This document shows positions 8,239 to 15,323 of a stretch of 64,000 nucleotides of DNA, piece after piece. The DNA is taken from contig NZ_VRLT01000024.1 of the NCBI RefSeq assembly GCF_008017835.1, positions 62,001 through 126,000 on the forward strand, in the 5' to 3' direction. The DNA comes from Mesonia sp. HuA40. GTDB lineage: Bacteria > Bacteroidota > Bacteroidia > Flavobacteriales > Flavobacteriaceae. The translations under genes and the position numbers were made by a program. The notes under the pieces are model-generated. The model was not told the origin of the DNA. It was given only the letters and a program-made list of their open reading frames with translations, and did no database searches. The number at the start of each line of letters is the position of its first letter. Position 1 is the first letter of the stretch.

Positions 8239-8856
8239 ATGAGCAAAACTAATAAAAAAAACAGTACACCGCAAAGAATAATCGCGGGAATTCAAACGGC
8301 AGATAATTCTATTGAGTTTTTTGCCATTAAAGCAACCAAGGAGGTTATGTTTTTACAAAACGGCCAAACACATCCTTTTAAAGACCTTCCCGGCTTTGCG
8401 GTTAGAGAAGTTTGCAGGGCCTATGAGCAAGATCGGCCAGCAAAGAAAATTCTTAGCAGCTTGGTAGATGATGAAGGAGAGCCGGTAAACCTACCTTATG
8501 CAAGACAAGTAGAGCTTTACATTTATTATATGTATGGTAGCCTAGATCATCGTGCAGATATGGTTGACGGAAAGCTACAAGCCCCAGAAAACTTTAGAGA
8601 GGCTACAGATTGTATAAGTCTAAATTTTGGTAAAAAGCAACTGCATATAGACAAAACTCCGCTTAAAGCTAGAGAAGTAAAGATGCTAGACTTAATAGCA
8701 AATGAGAAATGCTACAAGGGTAGTGTTATAGCCTCTAAAATGGGAATAGCAGAAAGCACATACGATCAACACAAAAGAGCTTTAATGCAAAAACTAGGCG
8801 TGTTTACTACTACGGCCTTAATTGTTAAAGCTGTAAAACAACAAGTTGTGCTATGA
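8239..8856 (+). CDS. LuxR-type HTH transcription regulator of phage
   Basis: A 205-residue protein. Residues about 140-205 form a LuxR/GerE-type helix-turn-helix: an LKAREVKMLDLIA helix, GSVIASKMGIAESTYDQH recognition region and a final ALIVKAV helix. The first 130 residues match no domain I recognise and there is no receiver-domain phospho-Asp pattern. It sits in the early operon and overlaps the next gene by four bases (ATGA). It may control a middle or late gene switch, which is inference from domain type and place. Confidence 0.65.
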   Translation: MSKTNKKNSTPQRIIAGIQTADNSIEFFAIKATKEVMFLQNGQTHPFKDLPGFAVREVCRAYEQDRPAKKILSSLVDDEGEPVNLPYARQVELYIYYMYGSLDHRADMVDGKLQAPENFREATDCISLNFGKKQLHIDKTPLKAREVKMLDLIANEKCYKGSVIASKMGIAESTYDQHKRALMQKLGVFTTTALIVKAVKQQVVL

Positions 8857-9041
8857 TGATAGATATTAACAATCCGGGCTGGTATAAAAATGCAATTGCA
8901 CGCGTAAAGCAAAATATAAAAGTAGTTGAGCAATCTAATTATGAAGAAGATGAAAAGAAAAAATTACTTGAAATATATGAAAAGCAGCTGCGAAAATACA
9001 AGCGAAAAATGAAGTCCTTTTTTTTAAAATCAACTTATTAA
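8853..9041 (+). CDS. Small charged helical protein, unknown
   Basis: A 62-residue lysine- and glutamate-rich protein that starts within the stop codon of the LuxR-type gene (ATGA overlap). This supports translation coupling and therefore real coding. The central part (YEEDEKKKLLEIYEKQLRKY) is a predicted helix or coiled coil. I do not recognise a family. Confidence 0.5.
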   Translation: MMIDINNPGWYKNAIARVKQNIKVVEQSNYEEDEKKKLLEIYEKQLRKYKRKMKSFFLKSTY

Positions 9042-9077
9042 ATCTTTGTTATGCGAGATATATAACTAATAGAATTT

Positions 9078-9272
9078 TTGCTGAGAAGTGAATTTTTTGA
9101 AAACCAATTAAGAGTAGATGAAAAAATAAAAATTAAAGTAGTACGACCACCGCTAGGTACACTATTCTTTAAAGAATTAGCCAAAACCAATAGAGCTTAT
9201 AGTATATCTGGCGATGTGGTAGAGTTTGAGACCCAAGAAGTGAATAAACCTCTTTTAACTCTTGCCCAGTAA
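9078..9272 (+). CDS. Small hypothetical early protein (TTG start)
   Basis: A 64-codon frame opened by TTG, ending in a TAATG overlap with the next gene, which favours it being real. The residues KIKIKVVRPPLGTLFFKELAK are unlike any family I know. The exact start is uncertain because no ATG is available near the 5' end. Confidence 0.45.
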   Translation: MLRSEFFENQLRVDEKIKIKVVRPPLGTLFFKELAKTNRAYSISGDVVEFETQEVNKPLLTLAQ

Positions 9273-9478
9273 TGAGCCAATTAACTGCAAATAGTGTTAT
9301 GCCAATAGTCTCCTCTTTACCAAAAGAGGAGAAGGCTTTGCTTTTGCAGCGATTAAAAGAAATGATAGGCGCGGCTCCTAAAGCTAAAAAGAAACGCAAG
9401 AGTGTATATGATAATGTAGACCCCATTTTTTGGCCAGAGAACCACGAGATGCTAGTCGCAGAAATTATGAATAATTAA
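9272..9478 (+). CDS. Small hypothetical early protein
   Basis: A 68-residue protein overlapping the previous gene by one base (TAATG). An N-terminal helix (SLPKEEKALLLQRLKEMIG, about residues 14-32) is followed by a basic linker and the tail YDNVDPIFWPENHEMLVAEI. The two-part layout resembles small antitoxin-like or adaptor peptides, but no toxin partner is adjacent. It is the last gene before the tRNA-like element. Confidence 0.55.
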   Translation: MSQLTANSVMPIVSSLPKEEKALLLQRLKEMIGAAPKAKKKRKSVYDNVDPIFWPENHEMLVAEIMNN

Positions 9479-9480
9479 CC

Positions 9481-9527
9481 GCTTAAGTAGAAAAGGTATT
9501 TTAGAGGGTTCGAACCCCTCCTTAAGC
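9481..9527 (+). ncRNA. tRNA-like minihelix (acceptor stem plus T-arm)
   Basis: GCTTAAG (9481-9487) pairs perfectly with CTTAAGC (9521-9527). Directly inside the 3' arm is a canonical T-arm: stem GAGGG (9504-9508), seven-base loop TTCGAAC, stem CCCTC (9516-9520). Only 16 bases replace the D and anticodon arms. No matching acceptor sequence lies at full-tRNA distance, so it is not an ordinary tRNA. It could be a functional tRNA mimic, an RNase P/Z processing site, or a tRNA 3'-end scar from an older integration. Confidence 0.5.
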
Positions 9528-9550
9528 TCACCCAGAGGCAAATGCCCAAC

Positions 9551-9591
9551 AATCGGGGAGAATCGAGTAAAAAGAACTCCCCTCCCCGATT
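9551..9591 (+). promoter_or_regulatory. Leader hairpin before the putative replication gene
   Basis: AATCGGGGAG (9551-9560) pairs perfectly with CTCCCCGATT (9582-9591). A second CTCCCC (9577-9582) just before it can compete for the same GGGGAG, so two alternative stems are possible. The hairpin is GC-rich against an AT-rich background and ends 15 bases before the start at 9607. It may regulate translation or mark an origin. Confidence 0.45.
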
Positions 9592-9606
9592 AAAAAACTT
9601 AATATT

Positions 9607-11268
9607 ATGAGTACAAGATCGCTAGGAAGTATAACCAACAGTATTCTGCAAATGAATGGGCTATCAAAGCCAATTGCAGAGCTAAGAAAAAACAATGAGA
9701 ATACAGATAGAGAGCAATACATTTATCCTATTCTTACTAATGCAAATTTCAAGGAGACCTTAGCTAATTACAACAAGCATATTAAAAAATATAATATGCA
9801 AGTTTGGATGAACAATGCCGAGGTAAGAAAATACAACAAAGAGGTTATAAAAAACAGACGCGCCAATGCTGTAAGCTTTGACCAAAAGGTACAAGAGCAG
9901 GTATGGAAAGAAACGCATAAGCATCTTGAACCAGAAGATTACAATAAGGCTGTAGAAGCCTACAATAATGAACACGGCCCACAACTAAGAAAGAGAAATA
10001 TAAAGCAAGAGGTAAAGCCCGATACAGAAAAGTACTTTATGGCTTTCTTGCATCAATTTAATATGCAACTTTTCAAGCGAAAAGAAGTAAGAAGTAAATT
10101 AGGTGTAGATATATCTGGTGATCTTCCAAAGCTTGAGTTATACCCCAACAAAATTGTTGAAGCAGAAAAAGACGGATGCAAAAACCTACCGGTATCAACC
10201 GAATCTGTAAGGCATCACAGAGAACGATTAGAGCAAGCAGGGGTGTTGCATAGTTATGAGTATAGAGGCTCAAAGCGACCGGTTAAAATAGCTTTTAACG
10301 AGGAAATTTTAAGCCTAACAGACAACAAAAAGCCAAAAACTGCTTTAACTGATAATCAAGCAGTTACAGAGAATAGAACCAACAAAGTTCAGCATAACAA
10401 TGTATCTAGTAGAAAGAATATATTAGTTAAGTATAATACAAGAGATAAAGGAAATGACGCTACCGCGCCATTAAAATCAGATTGTACTAAAGAATTTACT
10501 AAAAAACCCAAAGGCAAGCTGCCGCAAAAAATTGAGCCAGCCAAAAAAATTCACGGCCAAAACTCGAAAAAATTAACCATCAGCGAAGTTTTAGCCGAAA
10601 ATCTAGTAGAAAAAGGTAAGCTGGGCCAAAATTTAGCCGCTGGCGAGTACAAAAACTACAGAAGTCTTGGCAAAGAGATTTTAAAACAAGAGGTTTTTTA
10701 CGGAGCCTTGAATCAAGATGACTTCAAAGAGGTTATTATTCAAGACATTTTTAAATTTTCGGCAAAAATCTTCAATGATTTAAATGATATTCACCCGGGT
10801 GCCTGGGTTAACGCCTACAATCTTTGGATAAAATCCAAATTCATATCTCCAAATGGCTATACGCTAAATAAAGTAAATCTTTTTGACAGGTGGCAAAAGC
10901 ATATAGCGGTGTTACAAGAAATAAGAAAATTTAAGGAAAATCATCCGAGCTGGCAACCACACTATCCAAGCCTATATTTTGATCCGGCAAGATTGTATAA
11001 AGAAAATAACAGTTTTGAGTATGCTTACCGCAATTTTAGGCTAGAAAGCACGGCTTTAGAATCAGAAAAAAGCAGAAAATTAAAGGCCTTAAAAGATTTG
11101 CGTAAAAAAACAGATGTAAAAAAGGCCCAGTTAAAAATACGAGAATATTTATCGGGAAAAATTAACCTTGATGCGGTGTACGAGTATGTAAAATACAATT
11201 GTAACCACGAGGTAAACGAAAAAATAAACATCCTCATAAAAAAAGAATTCAACAAAGTAAATCAATAA
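9607..11268 (+). CDS. Putative phage replication/DNA-binding protein
   Basis: A 553-residue protein, the largest early gene. Residues about 190-232 look like a winged helix (VSTESVRHHRERLEQAGVLH then a basic wing), as in replication initiators. Residues 1-160 are rich in K, N and aromatic residues and may form another DNA-binding region. Residues 250-340 are a basic, probably disordered linker. The C-terminal third is helical. No Walker, primase, polymerase or Rep HUH motif is visible. Replication initiation is the best guess because no other replication gene exists in the prophage, but the family is unrecognised. Confidence 0.5.
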   Translation: MSTRSLGSITNSILQMNGLSKPIAELRKNNENTDREQYIYPILTNANFKETLANYNKHIKKYNMQVWMNNAEVRKYNKEVIKNRRANAVSFDQKVQEQVWKETHKHLEPEDYNKAVEAYNNEHGPQLRKRNIKQEVKPDTEKYFMAFLHQFNMQLFKRKEVRSKLGVDISGDLPKLELYPNKIVEAEKDGCKNLPVSTESVRHHRERLEQAGVLHSYEYRGSKRPVKIAFNEEILSLTDNKKPKTALTDNQAVTENRTNKVQHNNVSSRKNILVKYNTRDKGNDATAPLKSDCTKEFTKKPKGKLPQKIEPAKKIHGQNSKKLTISEVLAENLVEKGKLGQNLAAGEYKNYRSLGKEILKQEVFYGALNQDDFKEVIIQDIFKFSAKIFNDLNDIHPGAWVNAYNLWIKSKFISPNGYTLNKVNLFDRWQKHIAVLQEIRKFKENHPSWQPHYPSLYFDPARLYKENNSFEYAYRNFRLESTALESEKSRKLKALKDLRKKTDVKKAQLKIREYLSGKINLDAVYEYVKYNCNHEVNEKINILIKKEFNKVNQ

Positions 11269-11286
11269 TTAAAAAACGCTTAAACA

Positions 11287-11481
11287 ATGAATGAAATTTT
11301 AAAAATTGTTAAAAGTAAATCCGTGAAAACTGGAAATAAAAGCGGAATTACAGATGTGCAATTGGCGCAAAAAGCAGGTTACAGCCTTGATACCACGCAC
11401 CAGAAATTAAATCAGCTGCATCAAGAGGCCAAAGTAATAGTGAGGGAGGGTATTAATAGAAAATTAATCTTCTCGATATGA
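11287..11481 (+). CDS. Small winged-helix protein
   Basis: A 64-residue protein that looks like a single winged helix-turn-helix: ITDVQLAQKAGYSLDTTHQK, then LNQLHQEAKVIVREGINRKL as helix and wing. It lies 18 bases after the putative replication gene with an ACGCTTAAAC motif just before its start. It overlaps the next gene by four bases. A role in replication or regulation is inferred from the fold only. Confidence 0.55.
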   Translation: MNEILKIVKSKSVKTGNKSGITDVQLAQKAGYSLDTTHQKLNQLHQEAKVIVREGINRKLIFSI

Positions 11482-11783
11482 AAAGTAAACGATGCACTTG
11501 CCACTTAAAAAAGAAGATCTATTGCGTTAATTGCAGCAAAATAAAAATGGTGATATGCCTTAAGAATGGCAATGATCATTTAAAAGTAACTGCGAGCAAC
11601 GGCAACACTTACAACCCTACTTGGTATAATTTTTTGAAAGACAACTCAAAAGATATGACCCAAATTATAGATAAAATGCACAAAAGGGTTTTGACACACG
11701 CTACATATGCCTCTGCAGCAAATGTATTGCTATTCTACATTAACGGTAACCGCAGCCACGCTGTACATAAAATAACATTATGA
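11478..11783 (+). CDS. Small protein with N-terminal zinc-finger-like cysteines
   Basis: A 101-residue protein beginning with a CxC..CxxC cluster (CTCHLKKKIYCVNC, residues 6-19) that may bind zinc. The rest is not recognised. It is tightly packed, overlapping both neighbours by four bases, which supports coding. It may act as a small nucleic-acid or protein adaptor in the early operon. Confidence 0.55.
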   Translation: MKSKRCTCHLKKKIYCVNCSKIKMVICLKNGNDHLKVTASNGNTYNPTWYNFLKDNSKDMTQIIDKMHKRVLTHATYASAANVLLFYINGNRSHAVHKITL

Positions 11784-12181
11784 TAAAAATTCAAACCATA
11801 TCTATAACTGATATTAACCCAGACCGACTACAAATTTTGCACGATGCGGCCGAGAAATACATAAGTATTTTAAGCCAACTTGCAGATAAGCAAAACACTA
11901 GTCAGCAACACATACATCTTAACCTAGCTCATCTTTGGCACCTTCAAATCACCAAGAAAATGCTTAATAGAAGTGCTACAGAAAAAATAAAGGTAGAGAT
12001 AAGCACAGCATTTGTAGTGTATGACACCTTGCAAAACTACCAAAGCTATGTAAGTCATCCATTAGAAAAATCACAACTTAATGATATCATAATGCAACTA
12101 TTTAGCAAGCTGCCCTACACTACAGATATCAAGGATGTACTAAGCATAGAAAGTAAATTAAATATTAACGCAAATGTATAA
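11780..12181 (+). CDS. Hypothetical helical early protein
   Basis: A 133-residue, mainly helical protein with no domain I recognise. It overlaps the preceding gene by four bases and the next small zinc-ribbon gene by eight, so the four genes from 11287 to 12311 are one translationally coupled cluster. Confidence 0.55.
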   Translation: MIKIQTISITDINPDRLQILHDAAEKYISILSQLADKQNTSQQHIHLNLAHLWHLQITKKMLNRSATEKIKVEISTAFVVYDTLQNYQSYVSHPLEKSQLNDIIMQLFSKLPYTTDIKDVLSIESKLNINANV

Positions 12182-12311
12182 ACCGTTAAAAAATAATTGC
12201 CAGCATCTCACTACCGTAAAAATTGTAATAGGAGGCAGTGTAAATGTAGAAGTAACCGCATTAAGATGCCTAGAATGCAACACTATTTTTAACAAGAAAA
12301 TTGATTACTAA
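12174..12311 (+). CDS. Tiny zinc-ribbon-like protein (45 aa)
   Basis: A 45-codon gene. It overlaps the upstream gene by eight bases and its stop overlaps the next start (TAATG). The residue pattern C9/H11 and C32-x2-C35 (RCLECNTIF) suggests a small zinc knuckle. Gene overlaps on both sides and the cysteine pattern support coding. The function is unknown. Confidence 0.55.
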   Translation: MYKPLKNNCQHLTTVKIVIGGSVNVEVTALRCLECNTIFNKKIDY

Positions 12312-12805
12312 TGAAAAAATTAATACCAACACTACTCCTATTATGTAGCATAGTAGCAGTAGGCCAAATAAAATTCACCGATCAAGAATATTTCACGCTT
12401 AGAGGCGGAATAGACCCCGGAGCAACCATTAAAGAAAAAGGTTTGCCAGACGTTTTACTTGAAATTGAATATGCAGGGCATATATACGCAAAGCTAGGAT
12501 TTGAATATTTTGAAGCCTTAGACCCTTACTATGCAGACATTCACGGGGCAGTAGGAGTTAATCTGCACGCTGGCCGTTTTGAAAAAATAAGAATTTATGG
12601 AGGTTTGCGCTTAGCACGGATATTTAGAGGTAATGGTGGCCGTGGTGAGCTCGTTGGTTTTGAGGCAGGACTAGATTATAACATCACCGAAAAATTTTTT
12701 ATAGGTCCAAGATTCACATACGACTACCGCAATGACGGAAAAACCCTAGGATGGGACCCTTACTGGCGAGAAAACTTCTTTATAACCGCTGGAATCAAAT
12801 TTTAA
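12311..12805 (+). CDS. Predicted outer-membrane beta-barrel encoded by the prophage
   Basis: A 164-residue protein with a signal peptide (residues 1-18, ending VAVGQ). The rest alternates short amphipathic strands rich in Y, F and G (YAKLGFEYFEAL, IRIYGGLRLARIF, FFIGPRFTYDY) and ends in the aromatic residue of FFITAGIKF, as outer-membrane barrels do. The size suits a small 6- to 8-strand barrel. By analogy with lambda Lom it may change the host surface, affecting adhesion or receptor access. That role is inference. It closes the early cluster. Confidence 0.65.
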   Translation: MKKLIPTLLLLCSIVAVGQIKFTDQEYFTLRGGIDPGATIKEKGLPDVLLEIEYAGHIYAKLGFEYFEALDPYYADIHGAVGVNLHAGRFEKIRIYGGLRLARIFRGNGGRGELVGFEAGLDYNITEKFFIGPRFTYDYRNDGKTLGWDPYWRENFFITAGIKF

Positions 12806-12811
12806 ACTAAC

Positions 12812-12878
12812 GGCCGGGCATTTAACCAAGGTCTACGTTTTAACTAAATTTCAATAACCTAATTAATAACGCCCGGCC
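12812..12878. repeat. GC-rich 8-bp inverted repeat with long loop
   Basis: GGCCGGGC (12812-12819) and GCCCGGCC (12871-12878) are perfect complements separated by 51 AT-rich bases. They fall between the barrel gene and the next gene, so they could act as a terminator or protein-binding site. The following bases contain a TATTAACGCTAAAA motif. Confidence 0.4.
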
Positions 12879-12910
12879 TAAATTAATATTAACGCTAAAA
12901 AATACAAGAG

Positions 12911-13243
12911 ATGATCATTAAATTTACTGTAAGAAAAAGATTTCTAAATCGAGAAACCAATCAAGTTGAAATTAAAGAAAAAGAGTATAACAAATTATCT
13001 AATCACTTTTTTGATTATGAAATATTAGAGCATTTAGATGAATCTGATATTGAAGAATTTGCTATTGATAATTTAGGCCTAGAAAGAGAGGAAAATATAT
13101 TTAAAAAACCAGATCCCAAAGAGATAGACACCCAAGATTTAATAAACGAGCTAAAATCTAGAGGTTTTGAAATAATTAAAAACCACACCCTAGCAGATAG
13201 CTACAAAATAGCCGAGTTAAAAAATCAACTTCAAATAAATTAA
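12911..13243 (+). CDS. Hypothetical acidic protein
   Basis: A 110-residue acidic protein (FDYEILEHLDESDIEEFAI) with no family I recognise. It is preceded by the TATTAACGCTAAAA motif and is the last gene before the repeat-separated gene array, which begins four bases after its stop. Start choice is clear because no other in-frame ATG lies near. Confidence 0.5.
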   Translation: MIIKFTVRKRFLNRETNQVEIKEKEYNKLSNHFFDYEILEHLDESDIEEFAIDNLGLEREENIFKKPDPKEIDTQDLINELKSRGFEIIKNHTLADSYKIAELKNQLQIN

Positions 13244-13247
13244 AATT

Positions 13248-13625
13248 ATGTTTAAAGTACCAGAGAATTATAGAATAAAAAATAAAGGAGTTCATTGGTT
13301 AGAATCTGACAGTTCTTTCGGAAATAACGGAGCTTTTAAAATTCCTTTAAGCGGGCGAACAATAGCATTTGCGATTGCTTCAGATGGTGAAGGGTGGGAA
13401 CACGTTTCTGTTAGTTGTAGAGTTGATAATAAAAAAGACAGAACACCTACTTGGGCTGAAATGTGTAAAATAAAATCTATGTTTTGGGACGATGAAGATT
13501 GCGTGATTCAATACCACCCTCAAAAATCATCTTATGTAAATAATCACAAACACACCTTGCATTTATGGCGACCTATTGGAGTTGAGTTGCCTAAACCAAA
13601 AACTATTTTAGTAGGCATTGTTTAA
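13248..13625 (+). CDS. Array unit A: DUF7694-like protein
   Basis: A 125-residue protein. The run HVSVSC, PTWAEMCKIKSMFWDDEDCV and YHPQKSSYVNNHKHTLHLWRP matches the small DUF7694-type family that I associate with phage and cassette-like loci. It has no known function. Its stop codon is immediately followed by, and overlaps, a repeat element beginning TAACGGATTTGG. Codon use is similar to its neighbours. Confidence 0.65.
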   Translation: MFKVPENYRIKNKGVHWLESDSSFGNNGAFKIPLSGRTIAFAIASDGEGWEHVSVSCRVDNKKDRTPTWAEMCKIKSMFWDDEDCVIQYHPQKSSYVNNHKHTLHLWRPIGVELPKPKTILVGIV

Positions 13626-13710
13626 CGGATTTGGTTATGGTTTGTTGCGTGAAAATAGACCATATTGTTGACGCAAACAAAAAGGTTTAAAAACAAAAAT
13701 AAACACTAAG
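13626..13710. repeat. Array spacer 1 (attC-like left arm)
   Basis: The spacer opens with AACGGATTTGGTTATGG and TTTGTTGCGTG, shared almost exactly with 13994-14022 and 15151-15178. It contains the inverted pair TATGGT (13636-13641) and ACCATA, but lacks the right arm ATAACCGTTG seen in other spacers. It may be a shortened or degenerate recombination site. Confidence 0.6.
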
Positions 13711-13980
13711 ATGAAAGAAATAATTTGGACAAAACGATATAGCGGAACAAATGAACCTGACGATTTAGGTAGATGGGCTAGAGTTGGTTATTTAGAACAT
13801 AAGTCTAAAGATTGGATGAAAAGAACTGAAATTGCTTGGATAAAAAAAGTTAAAGACAAGTTATGCGCCTATGTGTACTTAGGTAGCGGTAAGTTTAGCA
13901 ATATATTTGATACAGAAGAACAAGCAAAAGAATATTGTGAGCAAGTAATAAATGACTTTTATAATGATTACTTAGCTTAA
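13711..13980 (+). CDS. Array unit B: small hypothetical protein
   Basis: An 89-residue protein rich in W, Y and K (WTKRYSGTNEP, GYLEHKSKDWMKRTEIAWIKK). I recognise no family. It lies between two copies of the array spacer. Its compact alternating pattern suggests a small alpha/beta fold. Confidence 0.55.
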   Translation: MKEIIWTKRYSGTNEPDDLGRWARVGYLEHKSKDWMKRTEIAWIKKVKDKLCAYVYLGSGKFSNIFDTEEQAKEYCEQVINDFYNDYLA

Positions 13981-13993
13981 AATTATTGAGTAT

Positions 13994-14167
13994 ATCGTAT
14001 TTGGTTATGGTTTGTTGCGTGAAGATAGACCATATTCCCGAAGCCAGCAAAATGGTTTAGAAATAAAAATAATTATTAATTACGGCACTTAGTAGCAATT
14101 AACTATAACCGTTGTTGTGAAATGTAATAGCCGTGGCGGCGATAGCCGACAAAAAACACGTACAGTT
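13994..14167. repeat. Array spacer 2: attC-like site plus leader
   Basis: The left arm GGTTATGGTTTGTTGCGTG (near 14002-14020) pairs imperfectly with the right arm GTAGCAATTAACTATAACC (near 14092-14110), giving a long hairpin of about 110 nt. GTTGTTGTG (14111-14119) follows. The next 48 bases are a leader containing TAATAGCCGTGG and CGATAGCCGAC, ending CACGTACAG just before the start at 14168. The same leader occurs at 14645-14700 and 15268-15323. Confidence 0.65.
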
Positions 14168-14425
14168 ATGAATTTACAAGATTTAGAAGAACAATATCGA
14201 GAAGATATGCAACAAGCAGAATTAGAAGGAAAACAGTCTATTGATGATGCAGAAGAAGAGTTAATAGACGATTTATTGTTGAAAATTGCAGATGCAGAAA
14301 GACAGTTGTTTGAGGTTAAATATCACTTAAAAAATAGATGCTACATTTCTAGTAAAGCTAAGTTGAAATTTGCAATCAAACCATTAATTGAAGTTGAAGA
14401 AGTTGTTTCTGCGAATTGTGAATAA
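14168..14425 (+). CDS. Array unit C: acidic helical protein
   Basis: An 85-residue protein, strongly acidic in the first half (NLQDLEEQYREDMQQAELEG, then AEEELIDDLL) and helical. I chose the ATG at 14168 because the bases before it are the leader shared by three units, although the frame stays open back to 14117. No family is recognised. It is followed by a trailer that begins AAATTAGCAAGCG. Confidence 0.5.
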   Translation: MNLQDLEEQYREDMQQAELEGKQSIDDAEEELIDDLLLKIADAERQLFEVKYHLKNRCYISSKAKLKFAIKPLIEVEEVVSANCE

Positions 14426-14700
14426 AATTAGCAAGCGAAAGCGCGCAGCTCTAACCGCTGTTGCTTGCGTATGAGTGATAATTCTTTAATTAAGCAGCAC
14501 GAGTTAAGTCGGCATTTATTACTCACAACGGATTTGTATAACCGTCAGTAGCGCAAAAAAAGCTATTTAATCGGTTGTGAAACTAAAATGTTCAAAAATA
14601 AATAAATTGAAAATAAAAACGAAAATAAGCTATTGCGGTTATGCGTTGTTGTATAAAGTAATAGCCGTGGCGGCGATAGCCGACAAAAAAACGTACAGAT
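14426..14700. repeat. Array spacer 3: trailer, attC-like site and leader
   Basis: Three parts are visible. The trailer (14427-14470) folds through GCAAGC/GCTTGC. The attC-like site (14523-14652, about 130 nt) has outer arms CACAAC/GTTGTTG and inner arms GTATAACCGTCAGTAG/CTATTGCGGTTATGC. The shared leader (14653-14700) ends at the next ATG. Compared with the site at 15148, the inner arms differ in sequence yet still pair. No coding frame is supported in this gap. Confidence 0.7.
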
Positions 14701-15087
14701 ATGAAAACAAATGAATTAAGAATAGGTAATTATGTTTTGTTCAATAATAAAACAAAAACTGTTGATTTAAGCGATTTTGGCACCGAATGGACGGGAGATT
14801 TAGGACGTACTATATTTAAAGAGTTTAAACCAATTCCAGTAAACAAAGAATGGCTATCTGATTTAGATATTTTAACTGATTCAAAGTTTGATTACAAAGA
14901 AAATGTAGCTTATGTGGTTAACAATAAATGTTATTATGTAATTGATACTTATTATGATTCAAATGACGCCACCTGTTATGTGGAAATAGAAATTGATTTT
15001 GTTCACGAGTTGCAAAACCTACACTTCTCTTTAACTGGAGAAGAATTGAAATTAGCAAGCGGAGCGCGCAGTTCTTCTACGGAGTGA
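14701..15087 (+). CDS. Array unit D: LRIGNYV-type phage/cassette protein
   Basis: A 128-residue protein starting KTNELRIGNYV and ending DFVHELQNLHFSLTGEELKL. These ends match unit E, while the middle is different. I know this end pattern from many Bacteroidota phage proteins of unknown function. The last residues (LASGARSSSTE) are encoded by the repeated trailer DNA, so the coding region runs into the repeat. The start is fixed by the shared leader. Confidence 0.65.
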   Translation: MKTNELRIGNYVLFNNKTKTVDLSDFGTEWTGDLGRTIFKEFKPIPVNKEWLSDLDILTDSKFDYKENVAYVVNNKCYYVIDTYYDSNDATCYVEIEIDFVHELQNLHFSLTGEELKLASGARSSSTE

Positions 15088-15323
15088 TTGCGTAGTGCTT
15101 GTAAATCTTAATTAGTCCGCAGCGAGTAAGTTTCGGCTATTATTTTTTACAACGAATTTGGTTATGGTTTGTTGCGTGAAATTTGCAACCCTCATCAATG
15201 AGGTTAACAAAATATAAATTTAAAAATAATTATTAATTACGGCACTTATCAGCAATGAACTATAACCGTTGTTGTACAAAGTAATAGCCGTGGCGGCGAT
15301 AGCCGACAAAAACACGTACAGAT
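15088..15323. repeat. Array spacer 4: trailer, attC-like site and leader
   Basis: The trailer ends in CGGCTATTATTTTTTACAAC (15134-15153), the near-exact reverse complement of the unit's own leader GTTGTATAAAGTAATAGCCG. The attC-like site (15148-15276, about 129 nt) has outer arms TACAAC/GTTGTTG and inner arms GGTTATGGTTTGTTGC/GCAATGAACTATAACC. The shared leader then runs to 15323. No gene is supported here. Confidence 0.7.

Noticed and set aside
9013-9048. Further copy of the TGTCC-T promoter motif (AGTCC-T8)
   Set aside because: The first base differs, it lies inside the end of a coding region, and the expected ATTG/ATTC at 31-32 nt is missing, although a TTTG occurs near that point.
9078-9478. 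Toxin-antitoxin pair formed by two small overlapping genes
   Set aside because: Neither protein shows a toxin fold or a DNA-binding antitoxin motif; overlap alone is common in this early operon.
14117-14167. Upstream extension of array unit C to position 14117
   Set aside because: These bases are the leader that is repeated as non-coding DNA before units D and E, so the open frame there is accidental.
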